NCBI GenBank assembly: GCA_907165135.1
Contig: OU015570.1
Location: 2,321,525-2,385,524 of the forward strand
DNA length: 64,000 bases
Direction: 5' to 3'
Source of the DNA: Oikopleura dioica
Taxonomy: Eukaryota > Chordata > Appendicularia > Copelata > Oikopleuridae
The position numbers were made by a program, and so were the translations under genes. This document shows, piece after piece, positions 22,145-33,023 of the stretch (within the stretch, counting starts at the first letter, position 1; each line of letters begins with the position of its first letter). The notes beneath the pieces were generated by a model. The model was not told where the DNA came from. It saw nothing but the letters and a program-made list of their open reading frames with translations, and ran no database searches.

Positions 22145-22828
22145 TCTTTTTTTTCTTTCTTTTTCTTCTTTATTTTGTAAAATAAAAATAAAATCGGTTT
22201 CTTCGGAAGATTCGCATTAATGATCTGCAGAATACAATTAATCACCAGCAAAACTTGAGCATAAAAATGGCCAACGAAGCGAGCATCTCCTCCATGATAA
22301 AAATAAGATTGAACTCTGTGAATATTATGCCGTCCGTTTATCGCCACAGTATTTTGGTTCGAGACCGAAATCTATTATTTTCGAGTAAGGTGAACACGGT
22401 GAACGCGAATTTGCGCGAAATTGGCTTCGCCCCGCGAGTCGAAAGAGGACTGAAAAAGAAAAAAGTGACTTCATTATCTCACTCTCTCTAACATGGGTCA
22501 ATTTGATTTTATTTTTCTTGGCAGAATTTCGCTGAGAAGATGAGGCTCAAAATTTTCGTCATTTTTTGCCGAGTTGTAGGTTCCCAACTTTTTTTCAAAC
22601 TTGCAGTCTTCAAATTTAATATTTGCATAGACTTGAACTGTTCTTCTGAGTTCACTTTGAGTTGCTAAGTCTTTTGAAATTAGACAAATACGCATCGGCG
22701 GATGGTCATCTCATGGCAAGTTTTATTCTGTGTTCTTCGTGGTTTTGGCAGTGAAATTGAATTTTGTAAAATATATTTGTAAAGGCTATCTTTTGATGAG
22801 TTTTGAAAAGGCTTTCTCGAAGGAGTAG

Positions 22829-22927
22829 TTAACGTTTTTTCGCTTTTTTCGCGCTGCAGAATTTGTAGATCTTGTCGATTTTATCCTTCATGGCTTTGAG
22901 TAATTTCACTTGATCGTTGATATTCAT
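22829..22927 (-). CDS. Small Lys-rich ORF
   Basis: A 32-residue frame MNINDQVKLLKAMKDKIDKI ending KKAKKR, directly after an acceptor-like ATTTTTAG. Amphipathic and helical. No family recognised. It could be a last exon. Confidence 0.35.
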   Translation of the reverse strand: MNINDQVKLLKAMKDKIDKIYKFCSAKKAKKR

Positions 22928-23119
22928 CAGCTAAAAATGGAATTGAAACTAAGGCGTTAAGAGTGAAAAAGGAAGGGAATGTCAGAAGACCAATAAGAGA
23001 GCGGTATCGCTTCCCCGAGCAAATAAGAAGCCAGAACCGTGTAAGAATCTCCCGCCGCTTTTTTTTCCGACCTTTCGTCCTCTCTTGCTTTGAAAGCTTA
23101 GAAAACCAGAATTGAAAAA

Positions 23120-23212
23120 TTACCTTCTCAAAAAAAGTCTGATTAGCGGGGGCGGTCCCTGCTCATACATCTTCTTCTGCCGTTTAAAAGCCTTTTTTCG
23201 TAGAGACGCCAT
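23120..23212 (-). CDS. Small Arg/Lys-rich ORF
   Basis: A 30-residue frame starting MASLRKKAFKRQKKMYEQGP. Strongly basic N-terminal half, then a proline patch. A donor-like GTAATT overlaps the stop, so it may be a first exon. Unknown function. Confidence 0.35.
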   Translation of the reverse strand: MASLRKKAFKRQKKMYEQGPPPLIRLFLRR

Positions 23213-24048
23213 ATTCCCGTATCTTTTCTGAGCTCAAAATCTTCCAAAATCTGAACGAAAAATCTTGTCTTCTTCCTTCAAATAACGCTGATAATGAGTT
23301 TGATGATTGAATATTTCAACGTCACCATCAACTTTTTATAATTGCTTTGGAAACAGCTCCTATCTTGTTCGACCAATTTATTACTGCGGTCAATTTATTC
23401 TTGAGAGCATAATAAACAGAATCGATACAAAGGGCTGTTACTCTATTTCAGCCAGAAATCGCAGAGCACACTTTCCTACGACATTCCGTTTTTGAAATTT
23501 GCGTACAAATCACTCTACAAGGATACTAATCGTGCTTGAATATTTTCCTTCAGCCTGATTAAACCGACTTCCAAAAATGAAACCGTCAAATCGTGCATCG
23601 ACCTATCTCTTTATTTCGAATTGAAAATTTCCGGCCGAATAGATCGCTCTATCAATTCTATCGTTCTTTTGTTGATTTTCTTGATTTGAATCATGGGATA
23701 AACGTTTGCAAGATCTGAAAACTTTTATGAAGCTAATACGGCTCTATTATTATTGATTATCTAGGCAATGAGCAATGGTCTGATCAAATTGGAAAGAGTC
23801 GTCGCCAAATGCGCTAGAAGCACAGTACATCAAGCTAGCTTTGAGTTTACAGTCGGATGATTGCAGAGAGCAAGCACGTTTTATAAAAAGCTTAGTCGCA
23901 GCAAAAATAGAGTTTTTTTTGCTGGAATATAATGCGATAACAGGCATCATGTGACTGGACGACAGGGAGAAGCTCACTTTAAGAATTCGGTTAATCTTTA
24001 ATTACAACTGTAATATTAGCGTTCGCCAAATCCTTCCTCCGATTCCAG

Positions 24049-24638
24049 AAAACCCTGCTCAAGAAGAAAACGCTCCCGTAGTCGAAAATGATCCCGTAGT
24101 AGAAAACGCTCCCGTAGTCGAAAGAGATCTCGAAGCAGAAACCGTTCCCGAAGGCGAAAACGCTCCCGTAGTCGAAAGAGATCTCGTAGCAGAAAGCGTT
24201 CCCGAAGCCGCCAGCGTTCCCGAAGGCGAAAACACTCCCGTTGTCGAAAGAGATCTCGTAGCAGAAAGCGTTCCCGAAGCCGCCAGCGTTCGCGAAGGCG
24301 AAAATGAAGACGAAGATGCTCTCGACTTTACGTCTGCTCCCGATATTTTCAATTCAACCTTGCTAACCGCTGGAAACACGCCAATCTTTCTCCCGGACAT
24401 GACTTTTCTTGATTCTCGCATCCATCCTTCTCCCTCCGGATGGAGCGTTACTGTCGACTGGGATCCCGAAAGGGTAAAAACCCTGTGCCGCGAGCTCGTA
24501 AGATATTTTTATTTTTGCCATTTTGGAAGGGTTTCTAATCGATTTTTCTCGTTTGGCAATATTTCTCAAAAGGACAAATTTCTCCAGAAAAATCATGAGA
24601 CCCTTTCATTCGTCAGTATAAATTTTATAAAATATTGA
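24049..24638 (+). CDS. Acidic repeat protein exon of the Polinton
   Basis: An open frame that begins behind an acceptor-like TTCCTCCGATTCCAG and has no own ATG, so the gene starts upstream. About 90 residues are an acidic tandem repeat (units like ENAPVVERDLVAESVPEAA), followed by a non-repetitive part (DIFNSTLLTAGNTPIFLPDM, GWSVTVDWDPERVKTLCREL). A GTAAGA donor at 24498 probably ends the exon; otherwise the frame stays open to 24638. The same DNA in the next frame (24092-24308) encodes an uninterrupted Arg/Ser-rich stretch (RSRSRK type). The acidic frame is longer and continues into unique sequence, so I prefer it. Confidence 0.5.
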
Positions 24639-24701
24639 CGGGCCTCTTAGCTTGCATACCCGAGATTTCAAAGAAGGGTCACTAAATTGGAGCAGCCGCG
24701 T

Positions 24702-25334
24702 AACTTGCAGAGCGAGCTTGAATCAAAACCTCTTGATGCGAACTACGATGTTGGCCGTTGTGGCTTGCTTTTTGACTTGAGCCTCTCGCGAGGAGAGCGA
24801 ATTGGAGATCCGCGAGTAATTATAAAACTCACAAAATCATTCATCATTTTCACATGTCATTTTCACGTCCAAACTTTTTTGGTTTTGCATTTGAAGCGAA
24901 TGATTTGATTCCTGACGCGATTCCTAAAGACAAAACTCAGTAAAGCGACACTAATCGTGACAGTATAAAAGATATCACTTTGCTTCCAACTGACAAGTTA
25001 ATTCGAATAAGAAAGTTGCATACTTTCCATTACCGCTCGCCACAGAATTTTTACTGTTATTTTATCAGTAAATTAGGTATTGCACATTTTGATGGAGCAA
25101 GTTTGCTTGAAAAGTGGGAAGGCTTATTTGTACTCGTCAATGGCGGAAGAGGCGACAGCTTCGGCGGAAAGCTGTGACGAGAATTTTAAGATCTTCCTTG
25201 AAAAACTCATCGACGATAAACTCGACGATACCAATGCTTGCATCATGAATCCGCGGGATATCAAAAAACGATTCAAACTCAGGGGAGGGGTTAATATCAT
25301 ATCTCGATTAGTCCTTTGGGCGCGCTTTTTTTGA
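24702..25334 (+). CDS. Candidate exons of unknown Polinton gene(s)
   Basis: Two coding-like stretches: 24687-24811 (LDANYDVGRCGLLFDLSLSR, followed by a GTAATT donor) and 25140-25334, starting MAEEATASAESCDENF and continuing with an acidic helix (LEKLIDDKLDDTN). Phases could not be joined with confidence. No family recognised. 25335-25860 shows nothing supportable. Confidence 0.35.
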
Positions 25335-26759
25335 CTCGAAGCCGCAAGCGGCTTCTCGATTTTTGACAGTAATATTACTTCAGAAACAATTTTATTTCAA
25401 GCGAAAATCAGCTAGTCAGAAATAAGAAATGCGAAAATGAAATCAAGGAAGATTACCAGGTCGAACATCGAGTTTCCGACGAGATTATGAACTGCGTTTA
25501 TCTTCTCTTTTGTTCTTTTTTCAAGGTTGACTTTTGAAGGTCAAACCCGTCGCTAGAATGTCATACTTTTCCTGTACGGATCAAAGGCTAAAAAGTTCTA
25601 AAAATCTCTGCTAAAAGAGAGGAAAAAATGTAAAATTGTCAATCTGAGTTTTAAATTTCGCACGGTTAGTTAAGCGATCTTCGCGCATGTTTTCCGCGCT
25701 GCTTTAATCTGTCACAAGGGACTTTTGAGCTTGGTCAAATGCTCAAATGCTCTTTGAAATTTCTGCTTGGGTGAAGATTTTTTTCATTAATTCTAAATAT
25801 CTGTAAATGATCAGCAAAGTAAGACCTTAAAACCCTTTTTTTTGAAAAGACAAGCCCCGAGATCAAATAATGATTGATAAACTAAAATCAATCCAAGAAG
25901 AAATTGGCCTTGTGCCGATTACGGCACATATGTTTAAAAGTACTTCAAGGTGGTACAGTTTGGACTCGTGCCTTGTGTGGCGGCGGGATGGAAAGCGAAA
26001 AAGAAGTTGCGACAACAAGCTCGTGTGTAGCGACTTTCGGACCATGAAACTGGAAGCCCTTCAATATTGGACTGGTTTTATTTTTTTGAATTTTCGGTCG
26101 TGATAAAATTTTCGAAAGAACTCATTTTTATGTGGGTGGGGGTTAAGGGGCTGCTAGATATGAAAAAAGAGTCCTTCAAAAAGGGATTCTCTTGCCGAAA
26201 ATAATTTGTGCGGATCAGTATTCCATAATCGTACAATTCCAGAGGATACGACAGTCGGAGCTGAATCCGAAGGCGGGAGCCGCAATTGATCCCTTTTCTG
26301 AGACTTTACCTGGACATCAGGTTTCAGCAAAGTGTCCAGGCAGAGCCTCGGATCAGGGATCAATTGCTATTTTCCGTCTTAGATGAAGACTAAACAACTT
26401 TTCTCCAGCAACTCTTTCTAGCACCTCTTTTAACTTCTCTTCTATTGGCGTAAAATATGTTTTACTGTGTTTTTTCTTCGTTTTTCTCTCATTTCGAAAT
26501 CTCGTTTTCAAAAATCTTTTAATAGTAATCATAAAATAAACAAAAATATATCGCGACATTCTGTTATTGCAGCTGAAAGTTGCATCAATCAAACAAAGGC
26601 AGAGCAAATTTATTGAAAACAACTATTTCAGCACCGTTATCTTTATTGATATTGAAGATCTGGCAGGTTGATTTCTTTATCATTACAGAAGAGTCGAATT
26701 TATTTTATGTGATTGCTTCAGCAGCTCGTTAGCCGAGAAGAGTGTCATGGAGAGTTTAT

Positions 26760-26942
26760 TTAGATTCCGCCTGAAAAACAACTTAAATCGAAAGCTTTGA
26801 AGTGATTACCCGCAGTTTTTGTCACGATAATGGTGAAAATCAAGAACGATCTTAGCATTCCAAAATAGTTGTTCATCACATATCTCTCGTTGAAATCATT
26901 CAGGCCAAGAAAAGTCTTGGCTGGTCCGATGCTTAAGACCAT
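26760..26942 (-). CDS. Small single-span membrane protein, two exons
   Basis: Starts MVLSIGPAKTFLGLNDFNER and has a hydrophobic helix (LRSFLIFTIIV). A 44-nt GT-AG intron (GTAATC...TTTTTCAG) precedes a three-residue last exon and stop near 26762. About 47 residues. The size resembles the small membrane protein at 49330-49479, but the sequences are not alike. 26100-26759 has no gene I can support. Confidence 0.4.
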   Translation of the reverse strand: MVLSIGPAKTFLGLNDFNERYVMNNYFGMLRSFLIFTIIVTKTAGNHFKAFDLSCFSGGI

Positions 26943-26994
26943 GATAAATTATGAAAAGCAGTCAAAATTATTTCATCAGATGTTTCTCTTCGAA

Positions 26995-27775
26995 CTGGTC
27001 GGCTTTTGATTCTGGGCGAGATTTAGGGATTCTTTCTAGTTGGATTTTTATCATTTTTCTTCGACTTGACGGCTTTATCGAGAACGTTTTTCACCGAGTT
27101 TACTTGGTTCATCAGATTGTTTTTAAAGCTGGTATAGTTGTTTGTGGTCTTTCTTCTCGTTGAATTTTGAATTCACATTAGCGGAAAATGATGACGCTTC
27201 TTCTAATCTATTCAGCTTTTTGCCGCAATAAATTGATATTTGATAATGTCTCCGTGTCACGCTGCACGAATTCTACAGATCTCTCTGCGATTATGTGCAA
27301 AACATGCTTGGCGATGCGGATTATCTCATGTTCTATTGGGTTGATTATATTAGCGATTCTAAAAACAACCAGTTTTTAACCAGGAAAAACAAAAAAGATA
27401 AATATACTGATTACTTATCTTCTGTTCTATTCGTTTTTGCGCAAGCGTATCTTTCCAGCAAAGCTGGCACTTTTGTATCGTCATTGAAAACGTCGCCCCA
27501 TCAAAGATTTTGGCTGAGGTCATTTTCCGTTCCCAGAGGTAGAACTTGCGTCTTTAACTTTGGTTTCAGCACGAGGTTTTTTCCAGTGGTTTTGGAGTAA
27601 GTCCTAACCGACCCATTATGTCAAGCACCAAGCTTATACTTTCATCGCTTCCGCAGAACTTGGAAATTGTCAAATCTCTGGAAAACATTAAGTCCGGGCA
27701 GCGGTCCAGCGCGCATCGAATCATAAACTTGTCCCGGATTAAGATACTGTCTGAATCTTCGCAGAAATTGAACAC
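26995..27775 (-). pseudogene. Multi-exon unknown gene, frame broken near its end
   Basis: Coding-like exons on the minus strand. 27605-27775 begins after a GATTCTTAG acceptor ([16 protein letters not shown]...). A GTTAGG...TTAAAG intron follows, then RKFYLWERKMTSAKIFDG and a Cys pair (CQLC). A later exon near 27340 reads HEIIRIAKHVLHIIAERSVE. Further down the frame shifts at an A5 run near 27226 and again near 27135, while both sides keep coding character (NNLMNQVNSVKNVLDKAVK). Function unknown. Frameshifts at short homopolymers make decay or sequence error equally possible. Confidence 0.45.
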
Positions 27776-28161
27776 CTAAGAATCAATCAACTTCGGCGGT
27801 TGATACGGTGACGGAAAACAAAATTCACAAGGAGTTATTGAAGGCTGTGGTGTTTGATGATTGCTCATAGTTTGTCGACCATTATTCACTCACATAAAAT
27901 TTTGGTCATCGACGAAGAAAAGATTCATGAAGAAGGTACGCATTCTGAGCTAATGAAGCTGCAAAACGATGTATCAACTGTCAGGTCTTTCCCGATCCTC
28001 TTCTTCTTTATCTCTACTTCTTGATTTTCCTCCAATTTGATTTTCCTTTCCCGTCTTTTTATAAATCGAGCGCGAAAATCATTTTTACAGCTCAAGTTCT
28101 GATCGATCAAGCTTTGATTTGAGAAGATTCAGCAAAATAAGCACAAATGGAAGCGAAAACG

Positions 28162-28410
28162 TCAAAAAATTTTTGATAAGAATAAAGCTTTGAGCTCAAA
28201 TTTGTGGCAAATAAATATCCAAAATTTCTTCAAAAGATAAAAAAAAGATTTTTCTACCAGCAGCTTTCCAACAAATCTCTCGGTAAGTTCTTCCACCAAA
28301 TAAGTTTTGGCGGGGCGTGGATCGAGCGAGCAGCACCGCGTCGATGCAAATTTGAAAACACCATAATTTTTTGCGTGAAAAGAACGCATGGAATTTTTAT
28401 TTTTCTTCAT
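28162..28410 (-). CDS. Unknown ORF, possibly exon
   Basis: 82 residues, basic N-terminus (MKKNKNSMRSFHAKNY) and a stretch TYLVEELTERFVGKLL of coding character ahead of a donor-like GTAGAAA. Nothing recognised. Weak. Confidence 0.25.
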   Translation of the reverse strand: MKKNKNSMRSFHAKNYGVFKFASTRCCSLDPRPAKTYLVEELTERFVGKLLVEKSFFYLLKKFWIFICHKFELKALFLSKIF

Positions 28411-28545
28411 TCTTTTGAAATAAAATTACTTTCCAAAGTATGTTAAAGTATCCAAAGTTATTCAACTTTACTTAGTTTATCATGTCAAAAAACGATACTA
28501 CCGAAACCAAAAACTTAAAAATTTTCTTTCTCAATTCAAAAACAG

Positions 28546-28701
28546 AAGAATATTCTGAGTTTGGACCGCACGAGCGCTCAAATTCAAAGGGGCAAGACAG
28601 GAAATATCGACGAAAAGCTCGAATTTGCTTTCTCTTTCGCAAATCTTACGATTCAAGGCCAATTTCGAGAAGTGACAGTCTTTTCGGAAATTCTTGAATA
28701 G
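28546..28701 (+). CDS. Unknown exon with coding character
   Basis: Behind a pyrimidine-rich acceptor (TTTCTTTCTCAATTC..ACAG) the frame NILSLDRTSAQIQRGKTG continues to FREVTVFSEILE and a stop. It begins right after an in-frame TAA, so it must be spliced or frameshifted to an upstream start such as the ATG at 28482. 28702-29411 shows no gene. Confidence 0.35.
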   Translation, partial: KNILSLDRTSAQIQRGKTGNIDEKLEFAFSFANLTIQGQFREVTVFSEILE

Positions 28702-29411
28702 GTTAGGAAACAACCGTATTTTATGAATAATTCGATGCTCCATAAATGGTATAAATACCATCATTTTATTGTCCCATTTGCAAAATATTAAACACAACAA
28801 CGGCTCCCTTTCATAATAAAAACCGTCTCGCCATAAAAAAGAACTGCTATTTATTCAGATAGTCGCAGTGATTTGTAGAAAAGTATCGAATTTTTTTCGG
28901 AACATGCATTTGCTTGAACATGATTTTACTGATGAGTATTTTGCGTTTATGACTGTTGAGCTTGTTTGGCTTTGTATTCGTCTGTTGTTTGATAGAATTT
29001 GGCCGACCAGTCAGCCCGAGTGTGAGATTGACGGAAAATGAAACTTAGATGATCACCATTGAGTAACGGCTCCAAATTTAGCCAGTGGCGGTGAGAGAAG
29101 CGGATTGATTCAGTGACAGTTTTTCAGGGTGTTATGAATAGTTCTTAATATAAAGCTTTAGCGCTAGCGCGGTAAACTGTGTAAAAACCTGTGTCAGGTT
29201 CTGAAAAATAATATTTTCTGGCAAAGATCTTTTAGACCCTGACTCAGGTTACCTTACCGAACCCAGATCCAAGTATCACCTGAAATAATCATCGATTCCG
29301 GCAAGGCTCCATTTCAACGTAGGCGCCCAGAAAAAGATTGTCTTTGGCCCAGCAGAATTATCTGAAAAATCGACATAAAATCAACAACGAATCAGGCATG
29401 CATGCACATGT

Positions 29412-29597
29412 ATGTCTAGTTACTCAAATGATGAAGACGAGAAATTGTTGTTCAATGACTTTTCCAGTCTGACTAACCAAGCCATATTTTTTGAGAGACA
29501 GACAGAAACCTTCTCATGGCGAAATTTGCGAACCGATTCCACATTCTTTTCTGAAAGAGAAAATCCTAGCTTGAGAAATTTTGATTTCAAAATTTAA
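29412..29597 (+). CDS. Short unknown ORF
   Basis: 61 residues, MSSYSNDEDEKLLFNDFSSL at the start, acidic and aromatic-rich. No TATA box at the position used by other genes of the element. Weak. 29598-30230 is a non-coding AT-rich gap. Confidence 0.25.
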   Translation: MSSYSNDEDEKLLFNDFSSLTNQAIFFERQTETFSWRNLRTDSTFFSERENPSLRNFDFKI

Positions 29598-30232
29598 AAA
29601 ATAACAACAAGATCAATTTAACTCAGGGGGAGGGTTTGATCGCTTTAGAAGAATCAGACACTTCTGAAAAAATTATTTCAGGGGGTTGATCAATAAGGGT
29701 TTTTTTGCATCCGAAAATGCTTTTTTGATGCTTATGCAGTTATTTTTCAGTCTATTTATTCAGTCTATTTTTGCAACAACGACATTTTTAAGCTAGAAAT
29801 TAGCCGACTTTTCATTGAGCTATTCAAAAACGCCTCTGACAGATTAAAGATCTAAGATAGTTTAATTTTTAGAGGCCGTATGATACCCGCTATCCATGCC
29901 ATGTTAAGGGTTATTCAAGGTTAAAGTTGGGGAAATCGAAGGTAGTACCCTTAAGGTCAATTTATTCAGCAAAATTATCTACATAAAAAATTTGGATCAG
30001 TTAAGGTGATCATAATGATTTCCATATTTGTAAAATTTTTTAACTTATCGTTGCGACACCCTTAAAAGCTTCCTATCCTTCAGGTGCCCCCTGGGCTGCA
30101 AAACAATCAAAATTATTTCAAAAATCTTTAGGGGATCAGCCCGATATCCGTGTTTTATAATCACATGACGGAGGGGTCCTTGATGGAAAATGTAATTTTC
30201 TATTCAAAACCCCCGAGAGATTTTTTCTGGCC

Positions 30233-30240
30233 ATAAATAG
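30233..30240 (+). promoter_or_regulatory. TATA-like box of the Cys-rich gene
   Basis: ATAAATAG, 34 nt upstream of the ATG at 30267; the same spacing as other Polinton promoters here. Confidence 0.55.
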
Positions 30241-30266
30241 GGTGCCGACCTTCCTTGGTTATCAAA

Positions 30267-30569
30267 ATGCGAGAAATTCGAGTTATCATCGAGTCCTGTA
30301 AGAATTGTCGAAAAAGACAAAAATGCAAGACTTGCAACAATCCTTTACGATGCGTTACTTGTCAAAAAGTTAAGAAACCAAAGCGCGACATGTTTGAGGA
30401 GAAACTCTACAAAAATCAAAACGGAGCCGTTTTTATCGAAGCCATGCAAGAAAATATCAACTGTTTATTATGTAAAGAAGAAATTGTTTTTGGCTCAGTC
30501 AACGTTGCAAATATGATTGACTTTCACCCTGCTTGTTATGACATATTATACTCTCATTTCATGAATTAA
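30267..30569 (+). CDS. Cys-rich zinc-binding-type protein
   Basis: A 100-residue single-exon gene. The N-terminal half has three closely spaced CxxC-like pairs (CKNCRKRQKCKTC, then CVTC); a second module has CLLC and later HPAC. This is the pattern of two zinc-binding folds, like a small treble-clef or partial RING. The start is the first ATG, 34 nt behind a TATA-like box. It converges with the gene at 30573-31010, with three bases between the stop codons. Role unknown; zinc modules in viral-type genomes are often regulators. Confidence 0.7.
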   Translation: MREIRVIIESCKNCRKRQKCKTCNNPLRCVTCQKVKKPKRDMFEEKLYKNQNGAVFIEAMQENINCLLCKEEIVFGSVNVANMIDFHPACYDILYSHFMN

Positions 30570-30572
30570 ACT

Positions 30573-31010
30573 TTATTCCAGATTCAAATCAATTGGTGGA
30601 GAAAAAACTTTTTCGGAAAATAAACGTTCAAGATCGTCAGTCAGCTTCCCTTCAAGTGCAATTTTTCTAAGAATTTTCGACCGGAGAGCACAATTTTTAC
30701 TCGAGCATATTCTTGTCCCGCACCGATTAGTGTAAATTGTTTCCCACCAAAAACCAACTTCACAAAAGCTTCTGTTATTGTATTTTGCGCGGCGTGCAGC
30801 ATCCAAACTAAATTTTCGGTCGACTTTGATCATGACAACACCATCGTTTTTTCCTTTCAATCGAAATAGAGCTTTGAAATCCTCTCTTTTCTCAACGTCG
30901 AATGCATTCATATTATATTCCCATTTGATAAGGTTAAGCAAATATTTCTTTCTGAAGCAATTCGCATGAAATTTACATTCAGTGCGAAAAACATTGTAAG
31001 GAAAAATCAT
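30573..31010 (-). CDS. Unknown Polinton protein with C-terminal Cys cluster
   Basis: 145 residues from ATG at 31010 (MIFPYNVFRTECKFHANCFR), chosen over an upstream GTG because a TATA box (GATAAAAG, 31039-31046) sits 36 nt before it, as in its neighbours. Central part mixed alpha/beta by eye. Cys pattern CKFHANC at the N-terminus and CGTRICSSKNC near the end suggest zinc binding. Single exon. Family not recognised. Confidence 0.65.
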   Translation of the reverse strand: MIFPYNVFRTECKFHANCFRKKYLLNLIKWEYNMNAFDVEKREDFKALFRLKGKNDGVVMIKVDRKFSLDAARRAKYNNRSFCEVGFWWETIYTNRCGTRICSSKNCALRSKILRKIALEGKLTDDLERLFSEKVFSPPIDLNLE

Positions 31011-31038
31011 TTCTGCGATTTTCTCGGGCTCCACGCCC

Positions 31039-31046
31039 CTTTTATC
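31039..31046 (-). promoter_or_regulatory. TATA box (GATAAAAG)
   Basis: 36 nt upstream of the ATG at 31010. Confidence 0.55.
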
Positions 31047-31156
31047 CCTTTCTGTTTTCCCTGCAGCGATGAGTCAAAAGGAAAATGACTCATTCTTTCA
31101 TATATAAAAGAGGTCAAGCTGCTTGCACTCTCAGATTATAAAATGAAACAAAAGAT

Positions 31157-31498
31157 TTATTTGCTTTTGCGGTACTTTTTGCTTAATAATGAGTTTTGAA
31201 ACCTGCTGAAATAAACTCTTGACGAAATTTGAGGTTTATATTTTATTTTTTTGAAGATCGTGCAAATATAAATAAGCGATAAAGACAGCGGTAAAAGGAC
31301 AATGTGTGCGTAATTGAAAATAAACAATATCGATAAAGGCAGTGTAAAATAGGCGAGTTGCTGAAAATAATCTTGTATGTACAAATAAAAGGCAAAAAAT
31401 AGAACGACGAAATAAAGAGTCGATGGAAGCGGTGGAAACTTAGATGAGGTCGAAATTGATGCGGTTATGGTAATCGTAGTATCTGAAGGCTCGCTCAT
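31157..31498 (-). CDS. Predicted membrane protein, two or three helices
   Basis: 113 residues. After a Ser/Thr-rich head come hydrophobic segments LYFVVLFFAFYLYI, FTLPLSILFIFNYAHIVLL and SLSLIYICTIF, then a basic tail. The first 59 nt overlap the last exon of the acidic protein gene (31440-32438) in a different frame. It could be a separate small membrane protein translated from the same mRNA. A TATATAAAAG box on the opposite strand at 31101 precedes an 18-residue hydrophobic frame (31143-31199). Confidence 0.45.
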   Translation of the reverse strand: MSEPSDTTITITASISTSSKFPPLPSTLYFVVLFFAFYLYIQDYFQQLAYFTLPLSILFIFNYAHIVLLPLSLSLIYICTIFKKIKYKPQISSRVYFSRFQNSLLSKKYRKSK

Positions 31499-32438
31499 CC
31501 TTGTCCATAAAAATTTGGCAACTGAAATCGTCAGTGTTCGGAGTGGCCCAAAGGACGATGCCGTTGATCACAACAACCCTTACGCCATTGACGCGGGTCA
31601 GAGCCGCCGAGACCTCACGGCCGTTGATTGTAGCTGGCAGCTGAACTGAAATTCCCTAAAAATAAAGGTTATCAATTGAAAAATTGCAGATTTGAAATTA
31701 CCTCTGGCGGAAAGCGCATGGTCTCCACACGCACTGCCCCATTGTCAAAGGCACTACCGACGAGTTGAGCTTCGCCTGGCTCAAGCCTGACTCTGTGTGA
31801 GTAGTACACTCTTGACTCGGGGTCTTCGGCCTCGTAGCGCGCCTGATCGTGGAGTTCTGCAGCCCCGTTGACGACATGGAAGGGACCAGTAAGTGGCTCA
31901 ATCATCGGCGCGTTGTTTTCTTCGGCGGGGTCTTCCATTGGAAAGGCGGCTTCTTGCTCCGGCTCCATTCGGGCGGCGGCTTCTTCTTCGTTTTCGGCTG
32001 GAGCGGGGTGGTCTTCTGCGGCGTTGTTTTCGGCGGGAGCAGCTCGGTCGTCTGCGGCGGCGGCATCGTTAGCTTGATCCTGGTCTTCCCTGAAAACATG
32101 ATTATTTAAAGAAACTCAAAGGATGAACTTACATGACGAGCTCAGCAAGATGCTGGAGCTGCAAGTCTTCACGATTAAGAAGCGCCCTCCATTCAGGTGA
32201 AAGCATCTCGCCTTCAAACCATTCGAATTCCTCGCCTTGTCCGTCCCTAGAAAATTCTCGTCTATATTCTTTTAAAATAAACAAACCTTATCGCAAGCTC
32301 ATCTCTTAGCCGTCTCTCTTGTAGCCTAGTCCATCGCTGTCGAATTTGAGTCTCAAAAAGTTGAGGATTCTGCAGGATTGCGTCGATGATATCTCGGTCA
32401 ACGCTGCTGATATTCTCGAGGTCGATGAGTGTATTCAT
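31440..32438 (-). CDS. Four-exon acidic Polinton protein, 289 aa
   Basis: Exons 32438-32287, 32246-32133, 32089-31702 and 31655-31440; introns of 40-46 nt, all GT-AG, and every phase matches (870 nt in total). It starts MNTLIDLENISSVDRDIIDA and has an N-terminal helical part. A central low-complexity acidic Ala/Glu/Pro region is followed by a folded-looking C-terminus (GISVQLPATINGREV, VNGVRVVVINGIVLW, ending YDYHNRINFDLI). A TATA-like GATATAAA lies about 55 nt upstream. No known family recognised. It is divergent from the 32721 gene, with an intergenic space of about 280 bp that must hold both promoters. Confidence 0.8.
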
Positions 32439-32685
32439 ATTTCAAAAAAGATTTATTTCCGTTTTCTGAAAATCATGACCAGAGGGGTGATTTATATCGC
32501 GTCGCAAAGGGCGCCATCATTCGAGCGCGGCGCGGCATTTCAAACGCCGCGCGCAAACATGGATAGTGATAATCTCACCAACTTGCTCAACCAAGATGGA
32601 TCGTGATAATCTTACTCACTAGGCCCGAAATCGATATCAAATTTATAGCAATTGAAGATAGAAATGCTAACGGCAGTAAACGGAC

Positions 32686-32693
32686 TATATAAG
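32686..32693 (+). promoter_or_regulatory. TATA box TATATAAG
   Basis: 35 nt upstream of the ATG at 32721. Confidence 0.7.
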
Positions 32694-32720
32694 CCAGCAA
32701 GACTTGCATTGATCATCAAA

Positions 32721-33023
32721 ATGACAATTCTTCGACTCTTCTTAGCTACTTTCTACAAAAAAGCCGGAAAAATCACTGCAACCATAACTTGTTATGATGA
32801 AAACGGGGTCAGAACAAGATTAAGAGGAGACGTATCGCCATCCGAGTCAATTCAACTTCTCGAAAGCCTCGGTCAAAACATCACTGTTGAAATCCTTGGC
32901 GAAAGCCCGATGAACGAATATGAAAAGAAAAACGGCTACCAGAGCTTCTACGACTTTCGAATTCTACCACGAAAGAGATTATCTGATGAAATGAACGATG
33001 CCAAGAGAATTAAAATTGAATAA
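32721..33023 (+). CDS. Unknown 100-aa Polinton protein
   Basis: Single-exon ORF starting MTILRLFLATFYKKAGKITA. The chosen ATG (after ATCATCAAA) is 35 nt behind a TATATAAG box; earlier in-frame start options are upstream of the box. A short hydrophobic start, a beta-rich middle (ITATITCYDENGVRTRLRGD, NITVEILGE) and a basic, probably nuclear-type tail (ILPRKRLSDEMNDAKRIKIE). No family recognised. Confidence 0.7.
   Translation: MTILRLFLATFYKKAGKITATITCYDENGVRTRLRGDVSPSESIQLLESLGQNITVEILGESPMNEYEKKNGYQSFYDFRILPRKRLSDEMNDAKRIKIE

Noticed and set aside
24059-24421. Minus-strand Ser/Thr-rich repeat ORF
   Set aside because: Antisense shadow of the acidic repeat exon; it has no continuation outside the repeat.
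31849-32109. Gly/Phe- and Pro-rich ORFs around 31.8-32.1 kb
   Set aside because: Shadows of exon 3 of the acidic four-exon gene, whose Ala/Glu codons produce them in other frames.
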